A DNA stretch of 64,000 bases, from assembly GCA_900290245.1 (NCBI GenBank), contig OKRB01000103.1, positions 17,756-81,755 on the forward strand, written 5' to 3'. The notes under the pieces were generated by a model. The model worked only from the letters and a program-made list of their open reading frames with translations. It had not been told where the DNA came from and made no database searches. Of the stretch, positions 37,087-46,875 are shown piece after piece. The position numbers were made by a program, and so were the translations under genes. Positions within the stretch are counted from its first letter, which is position 1; the number at the start of each line of letters is the position of its first letter. The stretch comes from Candidatus Sulfuritelmatomonas gaucii. Its GTDB lineage: Bacteria > Acidobacteriota > Terriglobia > Terriglobales > Acidobacteriaceae.

Positions 37087-38382
37087 TTACGTTGGTCTAC
37101 CGGCGTACGCCGCCGCAGTATGAGTAAGTGTCTTCTTGAAATCGATCGGGCCGATCACGCGGATCGACGCCAGGATGACGCAGAATGCAATCACATGAAA
37201 TACGCCGACGCACGCAAACACGGGACCATAGCTGAAGCCATGATCCAGCAACTCGCCCGCAACAAGTCCGAACACGATACCGCCCGTTGCTCCCCCGAAA
37301 CCCACCATTCCTGCAACTGACCCCACCACGTTGGTGGGCACCATATCGGAGGGTAATGTCATCACGAGTGTGGACCACGATTGCTGGCCGGCGAACGCAA
37401 TACTGAACAGAACGATCACGAATTGCACAGGCGAGTGCATCACCAGCAAAATCGACGGCATGACCCCGGCACTGATGCCGAGCGCGATCTTCCGAGCCGC
37501 ATTCACTGAAAAGCCACGCTGGATAAGCCGGCTCGAGAACCAGCCGCCGAGCACACTGCCAATTCCCGCCGCGGCGTAGGGAATCCAGGCAAATGCTCCC
37601 ACCTGTTTGGTGTCGAAGTGGTGCACGTCGTAGAGGTATTTGGGCAGCCAGAAGATGTAGAAGTACCAGGCCGCATCGCTGAGAAATTTGGCCGTTACGA
37701 GACCTGCAATTTGCGGATAGCGCAACAGGTCGATCCATCGAATCGCCTGCATGTCTGCGGGCTTCTGGGCAAAAACTTCGGCGAGTTTTACGCGCTCTTT
37801 CGCGGTCAGGCGGCGATGTTGCGAGGCCGGGTAATACTCGGCCATCCACCAAACAGTCCACATCAGCCCGGCAAAACCGGCAAGGAAGAAGACCCAGCGC
37901 CAATTCAAATACTCCAGCGTCAGTGCGATCAGCGGGGGCGCCGCCACTGCTCCGACGGCAGTGCCCGCGTTCATCAAACCCATTGCCGTTGAGCGCTCCC
38001 GTGCCGGAAACCATTCTGCCATCGCTTTGGTTGCCGCTGGAAACCCGCCGCCTTCGCCCATGCCGAGCAAAAACAGGCCGACCGAAAGAAAGACGACGCT
38101 GTTCGCCAGTCCCAGGCTGGCGCACGCCAACGACCACCAGAGCATAATGACCAGGAACCCTTTGCGCGTTCCCAGAAGATCGATCAGTTTGCCGCTGCCT
38201 GCATACATCAATGCATAGGCGCAAAGAAAAGCAGCCTGCAAGTGCGAGAACTGTATATTCGAGACGGGGATCTCCCGCTGGATGGCGTGGATCGCTACGG
38301 GGAGCGTCTGCCGGTCGAAATAGCTGATCGCGATCGCCGCCGTGATCAGAATCGCCATCTTCCAGCGGAGGGCGTTTTTCAT
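37087..38382 (-). CDS. MFS transporter, anion:cation symporter (hexuronate-like) type
   Basis: The 431-residue protein has twelve predicted helices and text typical of the ACS group (ExuT/GudP-like): ISYFDRQTLPVA in helix 1, CAYALMYAGSGKLIDLLGTRKG, GMGEGGGFPAATKAMAEWFPARERSTAMG and WRWVFFLAGF. Members carry hexuronates, aldarates or similar organic anions with protons. It is the first gene of the operon and is divergent from the GntR regulator gene. The ribosome site before its ATG is weak. A sugar acid substrate fits the downstream enzymes. Confidence 0.92.
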   Translation of the reverse strand: MKNALRWKMAILITAAIAISYFDRQTLPVAIHAIQREIPVSNIQFSHLQAAFLCAYALMYAGSGKLIDLLGTRKGFLVIMLWWSLACASLGLANSVVFLSVGLFLLGMGEGGGFPAATKAMAEWFPARERSTAMGLMNAGTAVGAVAAPPLIALTLEYLNWRWVFFLAGFAGLMWTVWWMAEYYPASQHRRLTAKERVKLAEVFAQKPADMQAIRWIDLLRYPQIAGLVTAKFLSDAAWYFYIFWLPKYLYDVHHFDTKQVGAFAWIPYAAAGIGSVLGGWFSSRLIQRGFSVNAARKIALGISAGVMPSILLVMHSPVQFVIVLFSIAFAGQQSWSTLVMTLPSDMVPTNVVGSVAGMVGFGGATGGIVFGLVAGELLDHGFSYGPVFACVGVFHVIAFCVILASIRVIGPIDFKKTLTHTAAAYAGRPT

Positions 38383-38635
38383 AACATCGGCTCATTTGAT
38401 ACGGTTTTGACTGAAGCCTCGGGTCAGCCGTCCGTAAAAGCAATGCTGCTGCCCGCCACTTCGAAGTTCAATGATATTGCTGCGAAATGGATGACGCTGA
38501 TATCACCCGGCCGCATCGAGGAATACCAGGCGAATCGACTACTGATGGGAAGAGGTAGATCGTTTATCTCCAAACATCAGACATCCAGATAAGCAGATGT
38601 TCTGCCCGTCGAACTATAATTAACCCGAGGTGAGC
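38383..38635. promoter_or_regulatory. Divergent regulatory region of the sugar-acid operon
   Basis: This 253-base region separates the MFS gene (minus) from the GntR gene (plus). Near the GntR start is AACATC...GATGTT (38574-38602) as a long-spaced inverted pair and TATAAT at 38615-38620, without a good -35 box. It is the natural place for the GntR operator; I cannot fix the exact site. Confidence 0.4.
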
Positions 38636-39367
38636 ATGTCAACCCTGAAGCCGGTTTCCCGAGTGACTTTGGCTGAGCAGGTCGCGGAACAGATTTCAAG
38701 TCAAATTGCCGAAGGCCGCTGGAAGCCTGGCGACAAGCTTCCCTCCGAAGCCGAGTTGTGTGGCACCCTCCGTATCGGACGCTCGACTTTGCGCGAGGCC
38801 CTCAAGTCGCTCGCCTTCGTGGGGATGGTACAGATGAGGCCTGGCGAAGGCACGTATGTGATTGAAGAATCGAGGTTACTGATCGATCGGATTATGGCGC
38901 GGGGATCCCTCAAAACCGACAAAGAACTCCAGGATGTCGGCGAAGCGCGCCTCATTCTCGAAGGTGAAATCGCCGCTCTGGCCGCGGAGCGTGCAGAGCC
39001 CGAGGACCTCGAACGGTTGGAATCCATCATGCGCGAAATGACGCGTAGCCTCGAAAGCGGTGGCAGTGATTATGTCGACTTTGACGTCGAATTTCATCTC
39101 GCCATTTCCCAATGCGCCAAGAACCAGATGCTGTATGAATTGCTTTCGCCCATTCGCGGAGTCCTAGCCGAATGGATCAGCAAGTCGCAGGAGTTGCCTG
39201 GAATTCAGGAGAATGCGCATCGCCAGCACATCAAGATTCTTGCCGCCATCCACAGCCGGAATCCCGAAAAAGCCAGGCACGCCATGAAGACGCACCTCCG
39301 CACCTGCGAAAAGACATTCAACTTGCTCGGAAGGCTCGTCGAGAGCAAGGATCTTGTCGAAGCGTGA
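38636..39367 (+). CDS. FadR-type GntR transcriptional regulator (FCD domain)
   Basis: The 243-residue protein has an N-terminal winged helix (about 10-75: EQVAEQISSQIAEGRWKPGDKLPSEAEL, then GRSTLREALKSLAFVGMV) and an all-helical FCD ligand domain. The metal-binding Asp/His set of FCD proteins is visible in FDVEFHLAIS, AHRQHIKILAAIH and MKTHLRTC. The ATG at 38636 is preferred over the GTG at 38630 because GAGGTGAG lies just before it. Divergent from the MFS-led operon, it most likely represses that operon and is released by a pathway acid. Confidence 0.93.
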   Translation: MSTLKPVSRVTLAEQVAEQISSQIAEGRWKPGDKLPSEAELCGTLRIGRSTLREALKSLAFVGMVQMRPGEGTYVIEESRLLIDRIMARGSLKTDKELQDVGEARLILEGEIAALAAERAEPEDLERLESIMREMTRSLESGGSDYVDFDVEFHLAISQCAKNQMLYELLSPIRGVLAEWISKSQELPGIQENAHRQHIKILAAIHSRNPEKARHAMKTHLRTCEKTFNLLGRLVESKDLVEA

Positions 39368-39572
39368 GCAGCACTCAAAGTTTGAGCATCATTCATCGAT
39401 TCGGAAATCCTGATCTTGTCGCAGAGTCAGCGCGGTGGAATGGGCATCGGGTTCGCCCTAAGGGATTACTCTCGTTGCGCAACAATGGGGATTCAAACTC
39501 TGCAGATCAAGTATCACAAGCGGGCAAGTTGCCGCAGAGAATCAAAGTCACATTTATCGAATTCATTTCCTG

Positions 39573-41741
39573 CTACAAGCATGGTTCGAAATCTTTCTGT
39601 CGTGCGTCGGCCACTGGAAACCGATAAATCCCAACGCTGATCGGCGCAACCGCGATCGTCCCGGGAGCTCCGCTTACCGGGATCTCCTTCACCTCCACCT
39701 GCGGCGGCTGATCAACGTGATTGGCGGCGTCGGGACTACTCCCCGTCATCTGCCACAAGGTCGATGGCCCTGTCAGTCGCGCGCCGGTTACGCTCAGATC
39801 AAACTTCTGTTCCGACTCCGTCGCATTCACCACCGCGATGGTCAGGTACTTACGATCTGGAGTCAGCGCGGCGAACATGTCCAGCGGATACGTCGGGCTG
39901 CCCGGGTGCGTTTTTGGCTGGTCCCCGGCGATGGGATACTTCGGCGCCGGCTGGGGCGAGTTTCCTGAAAGAGCGACCGGGATCGTGCCGAGGTGATCGC
40001 GGTACATCTTGAACAGGAGTCCGGTCGTGTTGTACTCGGCTTCGGTCCTGTTGTAATCGAGCGTCGAGACACCCATGGTGAATGCCGACATTTTGAGAAA
40101 ATCGGTGTAACGCAGCATTTCGTTGAAGACCATGCCATAGGCAAGGGCTAATTTTAGATTCACGGGCGTACCGCTGTAGGCGTACTCATCAATGGAAAGA
40201 AATATTTTCTTATCGAGCATTGCCGGAAAGCGCTTCTCGTATTCCTGCCACGCCTCAGCCTTCTCGCGCACCCGGTTGGATGGATAACGCGCCCACTCAA
40301 GCAGGCTCTGGTCGACATTCACATACCCGGCTTCGTTCGGCGCATCCGGCGCAAGGCTCTTTGCATGCTCGTAATCGAAGCGCTTGCCCGCCCGTGCGTA
40401 CCAATGTTCCGTAAGACCGTCGAAGCTCCCCCAACTATGCGCAAGCAGTCCACCGGTAAAGTCCGCCGGTGAACCGAATTGAGCCTGCGGGTCAGCCATA
40501 TGCAGGGCGCGTGCCTGACCTGTGACCGTCATTTCGTCGGGCATCGCTCCTGAAGCGAGTAGCGTGATCGATGGGTCGGCCCTGCGCATCGCCTTGGCAA
40601 ATTCATTCGTCTTGAGCGTGAAATACCGCAGATCGGTGCGGCCAATTTGCCATTCTCCGTAGGGTTCGTTGCCGATGTCCCAGAACTTTACGTGGTAGGC
40701 CTCGGGATGGCCATTGTGTGCCCGCATCGCTCCCAGTCTCGTGCTCAACGCGCCGTTCATGTACTCCACTTCTTCCGCCGCCGAATGCGCATCACCTAAA
40801 CCCGCGTTGACGGTGATGTACGGCTCGGTGCCGATCAGTTTGCAAAGAGTCATGAACTCGTCCATGCCTACATCGTTGGTCTGCATGGCATTCCACGCAT
40901 GGTCGAACATCGGCGGACGCTTGTCGATGTCGCCCACCGAGTCGTACCAACTCCAATCCGAAAGGAAATTGCCGCCCGGCAGCCGCCATATGCCCGAGTG
41001 CAGTCCTCGCAACAACGCGATGGTCTCTGGGCGAAAACCCTGCACGTTGTCAGCCGGCATCAGCGACACCGTGCCGATGTGAAAGTTCCCAGTCCCCGTT
41101 CCGGTGATTTCAAGATTTGCCGTGTCGGCATCGGCCTGCGACGTGAAACCGAGCGGGAACTTCTTGTACTCGTTCGTGAGCGCTCCAATCGAGATCGTTT
41201 GCCGATCGCGCTCGCCGTCGCCCCAGATAAGCGAAACCTTCACATGGCTTTCAGAGTTGCCACGAAGATAAATCCTGCCGGTATACTTCTTCCCCTTAAC
41301 CAGGGCAAGGCCCGTTTGCCGGATGCCGTGCTGCGCGGTGCCGTTCAGTTCAACGCGCGGGCTCTGGTCGCCCACAAACGGCTGATCTTTGTCCATCATC
41401 ACAACTTCGTCCGGACCCACTGGCCGCCATTTGCGAAGCTGCATACTGCGCAACGGACTGCCCGGCGGCGGCGGGGGGGTGTCGAGTTCTTTGGATGAGA
41501 TTGGGAAATAGAACTTCCGGTCGTCCAGCATCTCCGACCACAGGCTGCGATAGATGAGACTGCGAAGGTGTTCAATGAACATGCCGAACTGGTACTGCGA
41601 CACCGGTTCAAAAGTTTGCTGCGCATCGATGTTCACCATCAGCCGGTCCGGAACTGCCGGCGTGGACTGCTGAGCGGTGGCTGCAAGCGCGCACCCAAAA
41701 TAAAGAGCCGACGCGGCAAACAGTTTGGTCTTCATCCTCAT
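39573..41741 (-). CDS. Exported alpha-L-arabinofuranosidase (GH51-like)
   Basis: The 722-residue enzyme starts at 41741, where GGAGG lies six bases upstream; a signal peptide ends near ALAATAQ. An N-terminal region with QYQFGMFIEH and a carbohydrate-binding-like insert precede the catalytic barrel, with HSGIWRLPGGNFLSDWSWYDSVG. The acid/base Glu is in WDIGNEPYG and the nucleophile Glu probably in FLSIDEYAYSG. The C-terminal beta domain has LTIAVVNATESEQKFDLSV. It should remove terminal alpha-L-arabinofuranose from arabinan or arabinoxylan, complementing GH127 and GH3 nearby. It converges with the GntR gene. Confidence 0.92.
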   Translation of the reverse strand: MRMKTKLFAASALYFGCALAATAQQSTPAVPDRLMVNIDAQQTFEPVSQYQFGMFIEHLRSLIYRSLWSEMLDDRKFYFPISSKELDTPPPPPGSPLRSMQLRKWRPVGPDEVVMMDKDQPFVGDQSPRVELNGTAQHGIRQTGLALVKGKKYTGRIYLRGNSESHVKVSLIWGDGERDRQTISIGALTNEYKKFPLGFTSQADADTANLEITGTGTGNFHIGTVSLMPADNVQGFRPETIALLRGLHSGIWRLPGGNFLSDWSWYDSVGDIDKRPPMFDHAWNAMQTNDVGMDEFMTLCKLIGTEPYITVNAGLGDAHSAAEEVEYMNGALSTRLGAMRAHNGHPEAYHVKFWDIGNEPYGEWQIGRTDLRYFTLKTNEFAKAMRRADPSITLLASGAMPDEMTVTGQARALHMADPQAQFGSPADFTGGLLAHSWGSFDGLTEHWYARAGKRFDYEHAKSLAPDAPNEAGYVNVDQSLLEWARYPSNRVREKAEAWQEYEKRFPAMLDKKIFLSIDEYAYSGTPVNLKLALAYGMVFNEMLRYTDFLKMSAFTMGVSTLDYNRTEAEYNTTGLLFKMYRDHLGTIPVALSGNSPQPAPKYPIAGDQPKTHPGSPTYPLDMFAALTPDRKYLTIAVVNATESEQKFDLSVTGARLTGPSTLWQMTGSSPDAANHVDQPPQVEVKEIPVSGAPGTIAVAPISVGIYRFPVADARQKDFEPCL

Positions 41742-41939
41742 CGAGTTCCTCCAGTTCAATATAATCGCGCCCGTTCGGACCGTTACATGCGCGACAAATC
41801 GCAGAACTTCGGATCCAGCTCGTCGCAGCGCAGTGTGAGTGGACGGAACCTTCTAGATCTTAGCGCTGACGGGCGCAACCTAGAACATCGTGAAAACAAG
41901 GCTCGGCATTCCGTCAGATTGCCGCTGCTGGACGGGATG

Positions 41940-42164
41940 CGGCAGCGAGGGGACATCCTCAGCGGCGGAAGCTATTTGTCGTCGAACGATCTGCGCGGGC
42001 ATTTCGGAATCGGCGACGCTACCGAAGCCGGCACGACGGAGATTCACTGGCCGAGCGGCAAAAAGGAAACGGTACGTCTGCCTGCGGTAGACCGTATTTA
42101 CACCATCGAGGAAGGGCAAGGCATTATTGGTGCTTTGTGCGGTCCCAAGCCGTGCGAAACGGGC
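41940..42164 (+). pseudogene. C-terminal remnant of an ASPIC/UnbV (CRTAC1-like) protein
   Basis: In one plus-strand frame the text RQRGDILSGGSYLSSNDLR, then HFGIGDAT and IHWPSG, followed by VDRIYTIEEGQGI, matches the C-terminal signature of ASPIC/UnbV proteins, which are common in Acidobacteriota. The upstream FG-GAP repeats and any start are missing, and the frame runs backwards into the GH51 gene start without homology. It is a decayed 3' fragment, probably left by a rearrangement. Confidence 0.7.
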
Positions 42165-42261
42165 GCCAAACCTGCATTAGAACACCACTCTGGACCCCAT
42201 GACGGGAAAACGGACCAGGAAAACACGGGTTTGGCCAGTTTGATCAATCAGATGCGAAGCT

Positions 42262-42397
42262 GCGGCGGCGCTGCACCCGCCGTTTGGCAAAAACAGCCCA
42301 ACAGCGGGTATGGCTGCCCTCCTGCGGTATGGGCGGCGCTGCCCCCGCCGTTTGGCAAAAACAGCCCAACAGCGGGTATGGCTGCCCTCCTGCGGTA
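42262..42397. repeat. Tandem 68-bp repeat, two copies
   Basis: The units 42262-42329 and 42330-42397 differ at three positions. Each contains CCGTTTGGCAAAAACAGC and ends in CTCCTGCGGTA. They lie just past the ASPIC remnant. The function is unknown. Confidence 0.85.
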
Positions 42398-42492
42398 ATC
42401 GCTTACTTTCGATCTTTCATAGCCCGGAGGCCGCTTTCGAAGGGAAGATTGCTTGATGGATAAACGGATTTACTTCAGGAATAATCTTCAAG

Positions 42493-42540
42493 ATTTGAAA
42501 TCAAATTTCTATTGACAGCCCGAGGTCGTGGGTCCATTAT
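42493..42540 (+). promoter_or_regulatory. Sigma-70-type promoter candidate with adjacent dyad
   Basis: A consensus -35 TTGACA (42512-42517) is followed after 17 bases by CATTAT (42535-42540, 4 of 6 matching TATAAT). The perfect dyad ATTTGAAATCAAAT (42493-42506) lies just upstream. Reading rightwards, the first downstream gene is the broken receptor at 43078, so this may be its promoter with a long leader. Confidence 0.5.
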
Positions 42541-43153
42541 TGTTGGCACTGAAGAAAACGTATGCTCGCAGCAGGATTGACCACGTGTCGCAAGAGGACC
42601 GAAGGGGACCGCATGGTCTTTTTCGGAATTCTTTGCGACACGAAGCGCTTGGTAATCCTGGCGCTAAATCCCGCTGACGGGCGCTCGTCGCTATTCATGT
42701 CGAACGGGGCCTATCAATGCCCCGAGTCCGGGCTTCTTCAGTGAACGATGTCGGGACTTGGCGCCATGCGCGCGTGCATTTCTTGAAATCAAGAAACGTT
42801 GTTCGCTTCTGATTTGCAGTTCGGAAGATTCGAGGGCTATTTAGAACGCCCGCGATTCTCCCGCGAGGCACGTTGACTGCGATTCGTGGTGAACAAAAAC
42901 GGAATGCCAGGAGGCAGGCAACTGCTCTCGAATGGAGAGCGGGCTTGAATTCCTCAGGAAAGTTTTGTCCCGGCTCAAGGGAGACACTCAACGGACTCGC
43001 CGTACCAGAGATTGCCAAGAGCAACGCAAGAAGTCGGGTAGGGCGAGCCAAGAAACCAACTTCTCAGGAGATAGACCATGACACAAACCGTTACCAAGTC
43101 AAGGAGACGTTTGACGGATAGATCTAAGAAGGGACTGGGAGTGCTATGGATAG

Positions 43154-43229
43154 CACTCGCCATGATGATCGTGGCTCTCACACCGCGTGTGCACTCGCCA
43201 TGATGATCGTGGCTCTCACACCGCGTGTG
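43154..43229 (+). repeat. Perfect 38-bp tandem duplication inside a signal-peptide region
   Basis: Units 43154-43191 and 43192-43229 are identical (CACTCGCCATGATGATCGTG and on). With one copy the frame from 43078 runs through ALAMMIVALTPRVWGQ into the receptor; with two copies it stops at TGA shortly after PRVHSP. Confidence 0.95.
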
Positions 43230-44539
43230 TGGGGGCAAGACAACGCAACGATCGCCGGGAATGTCGCAGACTCGAGCGGAGCGATGGTCCCCAATGCGGC
43301 GATCGATCTGACCAACAATGCGACCGGGCAGATAAGAGAGACGACGTCAAACACTGTGGGCGCCTTTCGCGTCGCTAATGTCGGCATTGGCACCTACACC
43401 CTCACAGCCACCGCCTCGGGCTTTGAGAAGTTCACAAGAACCGGCATCGTTGTGAACGTCGCTCAGTCACTGGAGGAAAACATCACCCTCTCAGTCGGCA
43501 GCCAGGCGCAGACCGTGACCGTGCAGGCCGATGCGTTACAGGTGCAGACAGAGACCAGCGAAGTGAGCACACTGATCAGCGGCCAGCAGGTCGAGCGCCT
43601 GGCGACCAACGGACGCAACATCGTGCAGCTCGCTGCTCTGGGCATGGGCGTGTCGAATAGCCTCGCTTCCTTTGGCGGCATCAATGCTCTTACGTCTTCA
43701 AGCAACATCACCTTCAACGGCACCAGATCAACGCACAACGTCTACCTGCTCGATGGCACCGAGCTGAACGATCGCGGCTGCGGCGGCTGCTACATGGTTC
43801 TGCCGTCACAGGACTCGATCGCCGAGTTCCAGACGCTCCAGAGCAACTACAGCCCCGATTACGGCATCGGCTCCGGCGGAACGATCACCATGGTGATCAA
43901 GTCGGGCGGTCGCCAGTATCACGGCGAGGTGTACGAATACAACCGCAACACGGCCTACAACGCCAACGACTACTTCAACAAGCAGGCGGGCAGAACCAGG
44001 CCGGAATTCATGTTGAATGAACCGGGCGGCAACATCGGCGGCCCGCTCTACATTCCGCATGTCTACAACGAAGGCAAGACCCGCACATTCTTCTTCTGGA
44101 ATGAAGAATGGCGCAGGCTCATCCAGGGTGCTACGCCCTCCCTGTACAGCACGGTCATGGCGAACGACTTCCCGACTGCAGGCCAGGACCTCAACTACAC
44201 ACCCTACGTGGCGAATGCTGTGATTCCGAAAGTACCCAACCTGCCCAGCAATGCAACCTATACAGCTATGGAAACCGGCCTGGGGTTGACACCGGGACAG
44301 CCATTCCCTCTCAACGCCAACGGCACCTACAGAATTCCCAGGCAGATGATGGATCCCAACACAGTGGCGGAAGCGAACTCGGGTGCATTCCCGAAGCCGA
44401 ACCTCGCCAACGGCTACCAGTTCACGGCTTCGCCGGCGCAACCAAACTTCGTCCGCGAGGACGCGGTACGCATCGATCATGCCATCAACAGCAAGATGCA
44501 GTTGATGGGACACTACGTGCATGACGCAGTGCAGCCGAC

Positions 44540-44601
44540 GTTCTTCCCGCCGTTGTGGCAGGGCAGCTACGTTCTTCCCGCCGTTGTGGCAGGGCAGCTA
44601 C
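44540..44601 (+). repeat. Perfect 31-bp tandem duplication inside the receptor coding region
   Basis: Units 44540-44570 and 44571-44601 are identical (GTTCTTCCCGCCGTTGTGGC and on). Thirty-one is not a multiple of three, so the duplication shifts the frame and the first ORF ends at 44651. Confidence 0.95.
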
Positions 44602-46701
44602 CCGACAGTCGGAACGCAGATGTTGAACCCGTCCTATACTGCGGCGATTAAGCTCACGCAGACCTACTCGGCGAACCTGCTCAACGAAACCGCACTCCTT
44701 TATAGCGGCAACAAGATCTTCCTGACACCGATTCCGGCAGCGGGTGTCAAGATCAAGATCCCCAGCGGGTGGAGCGCATCCAGCTTCTTCCCGATTGCCG
44801 ACAGCGCGGGTGACCTGATGCCTGCGATCACCTTCTCGGGCAAGCCGTTCGGCGCAACATGGAGCGGATCTTACTTCCCATGGAAGAACGGCTACGAAGG
44901 ATTTGAATACAGAGACGATCTTTCCTGGACGAAGGGCCGTCACCAGTTCAAATTCGGCGCAGGCGTGCTCCACGATTACAAGAACCAGCAGTTGCAGGCA
45001 AACACCGAGGGAACGGCGAACTTCAGTTCGAGCAACACCAACTACTCGGGCGATGCCTACATCGATTTCATACTGGGTCTTGCCAGCCAACAGCTTCACC
45101 CAGTTGCAATATCTGTCTGACAAACACTGGGTCAACAACAACTACAACGGTTACATCAACGACAACTGGCACATCTCGCAGCGGCTCATTCTTAACCTTG
45201 GAGTACGTTATGACGGCATGCCGCATGCCTTTGAGCGGTACGACCAGTTCGCCAACTTCGTGCCCGCGTTTTACAACACTTCGCTGGGCAATCCTGTCAC
45301 AGCTGCCGGAACGCTCGATCCAACCAAGCTGACCACGTTCAGCTGCTCGACGACGCGCTGCCAGACCAACGGAGAACAGTTCTACATGAACGGCCTTGCG
45401 GAAGCAGGCGTCAACGGCTTCCCGCGCGGCAACGTGACCAACCGGTACTTCACCTGGCAGCCGCGCATCGGGTTCACGTACGACGTCTCGGGGAACGGCA
45501 GGACGGTACTCCGGGGCGGCGTGGGCATGTTCTATGAGCGCGTTCAGGGTAACGATGTTTATAACGCTGCTTTGAACCCGCCATTTGCCTATCAACCTTC
45601 GGCAAACAACGTGATGTTCTCGAATCCGTTTACCAGCGCGTTGACGGGTGCGACCACCTCGCAGAGCTTCCCGTCGGGCATGACCACCATCAAGTACAAC
45701 TATCCGCCTCCAGGAACGGCAGATTACAGCTTGGGTATCCAGCATCAGCTGATGCCGTCGGTCATCGCCGTGGTTCAGTACGTCGGCTCTACGGGCTGGG
45801 ATCAGAACGACGACCGGCCGATCAACGCCCTGCCATTGAGCGATTTGACCGATCGCCAAAAGGTTGCCGGGGGCACGGGCGCAAACCCCTACCGTACTTT
45901 CCCCGGATACGCCGGCATCACCCAGGAGGAAAACGAAACCAACTTCAACTACAACTCGCTGCAGGCCGGACTCCGCATGGAAAACAAGCATGGACTGACC
46001 ACGCAGCTTTCTTACACATGGTCCCACAACATCGACATCGGCCAGAACGACCTGGCCGGGCTGACTGCTCCGTGGAACGCGAAGTACGACAAAGGCAGCG
46101 ATGCCGGTTATGACCGCCGACATATCTTCAATGCGAGCTACGTTTACGATCTGCCGTTCTTCCAGAAATCGTCGAACCTGGCAGCGCGTGAAATCATTGG
46201 TGGCTGGTCGGTCTCCGGGATCACCACGCTGGAGACGGGGACCCCGATCTCGATCGGCCTGTCCGGTGTCGATACTGTGGGTCTCGGCAGTGGCGGCAAT
46301 CGTCCCGACCTGGTTTCGCCGGTGGTCTATCTGAATCCGAAGGCGTCAATCGGCGGATATGGCCACTATTTCTCGAAGGCCTCCTTTGCCACACCGGCAA
46401 CAGCCTGGAGCGGCCTCAGCACAACCAACGGATACGGCACGGCCAGAAAAGACACGGTTCATCTTCCGCCGTGGGACCTCTGGAACCTCTCGCTGTTCAA
46501 AACCATTCCGCTTACCCCGGGTGAAGGCACGAAGCTTGAACTTCGGTTTGAGTCTTTCAATACCTTCAACCACACCATCTTCACAGGCTTAGATACAAGT
46601 AGCGGCGACGGAAACTTCGGTTCCGTAACCGGCGACTTCGCACAGCGCGTGCTGGAGCTGGGCGGAAAGATTACCTTCTGAACCGGAACGCTTCATAACC
46701 C

Positions 46702-46737
46702 GGGCGCGGCATGGCAAACCATGTCGCGCCCTTTTTC
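46702..46737 (+). terminator. Rho-independent terminator after the broken TonB receptor gene
   Basis: GGGCGCGGCATGG pairs with CCATGTCGCGCCC (13 bp, one G-U) around a CAAA loop and is followed by five T. It lies 20 bases after the stop. Confidence 0.9.
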
Positions 46738-46875
46738 TGCGCATTTTCGGCTTGAAACGATTTGCATGGCGCCTGCAACTTCACTTGCAGATACTGATTG
46801 CGATGGCTCACCATGACAAGGGCGAGCAGGGTCGCGTGCGTCGCACGCGAAGTAGCGCGCTCCGCCTGGGTCATA

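Larger units (their letters stand above)
42165..43077. other. Long non-coding stretch before the broken TonB receptor gene
   Basis: This region of about 900 bases contains a 68-bp imperfect tandem repeat (42262-42397), a promoter candidate (42512-42540) with a dyad just upstream, and the ribosome site of the broken receptor gene. Listed ORFs show no recognisable domain. Confidence 0.5.
43078..46681 (+). pseudogene. TonB-dependent receptor gene disrupted by two tandem duplications and a +1 shift
   Basis: The original start is at 43078, with AGGAGA six bases upstream and text MTQTVTKSRRR leading into a signal peptide. A 38-bp tandem duplication (43154-43229) in the signal sequence brings a stop. 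A 31-bp tandem duplication (44540-44601) shifts the frame again after HYVHDAVQPTFFPPLWQGSY. A probable extra C near 45083 shifts it once more (FILGLAS then ANSFTQLQYLS). Joining the three ORFs gives a full-length receptor of about 1,190 residues with a carboxypeptidase-regulatory-like domain (NATIAGNVADSSGAMVP) and a normal C-terminus. A good terminator follows. It may be dead, phase-variable or mis-assembled. Confidence 0.85.

Noticed and set aside
42165-43077. Possible small genes in the long non-coding stretch before the broken receptor (ORFs at 42562 and 42695).
   Set aside because: Neither has a ribosome site or recognisable sequence, and composition does not differ from non-coding DNA nearby.
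45068-46123. Minus-strand ORF of 351 codons opposite the TonB receptor 3' part.
   Set aside because: The plus strand carries clear receptor sequence here; the ORF has no start signal or domain.
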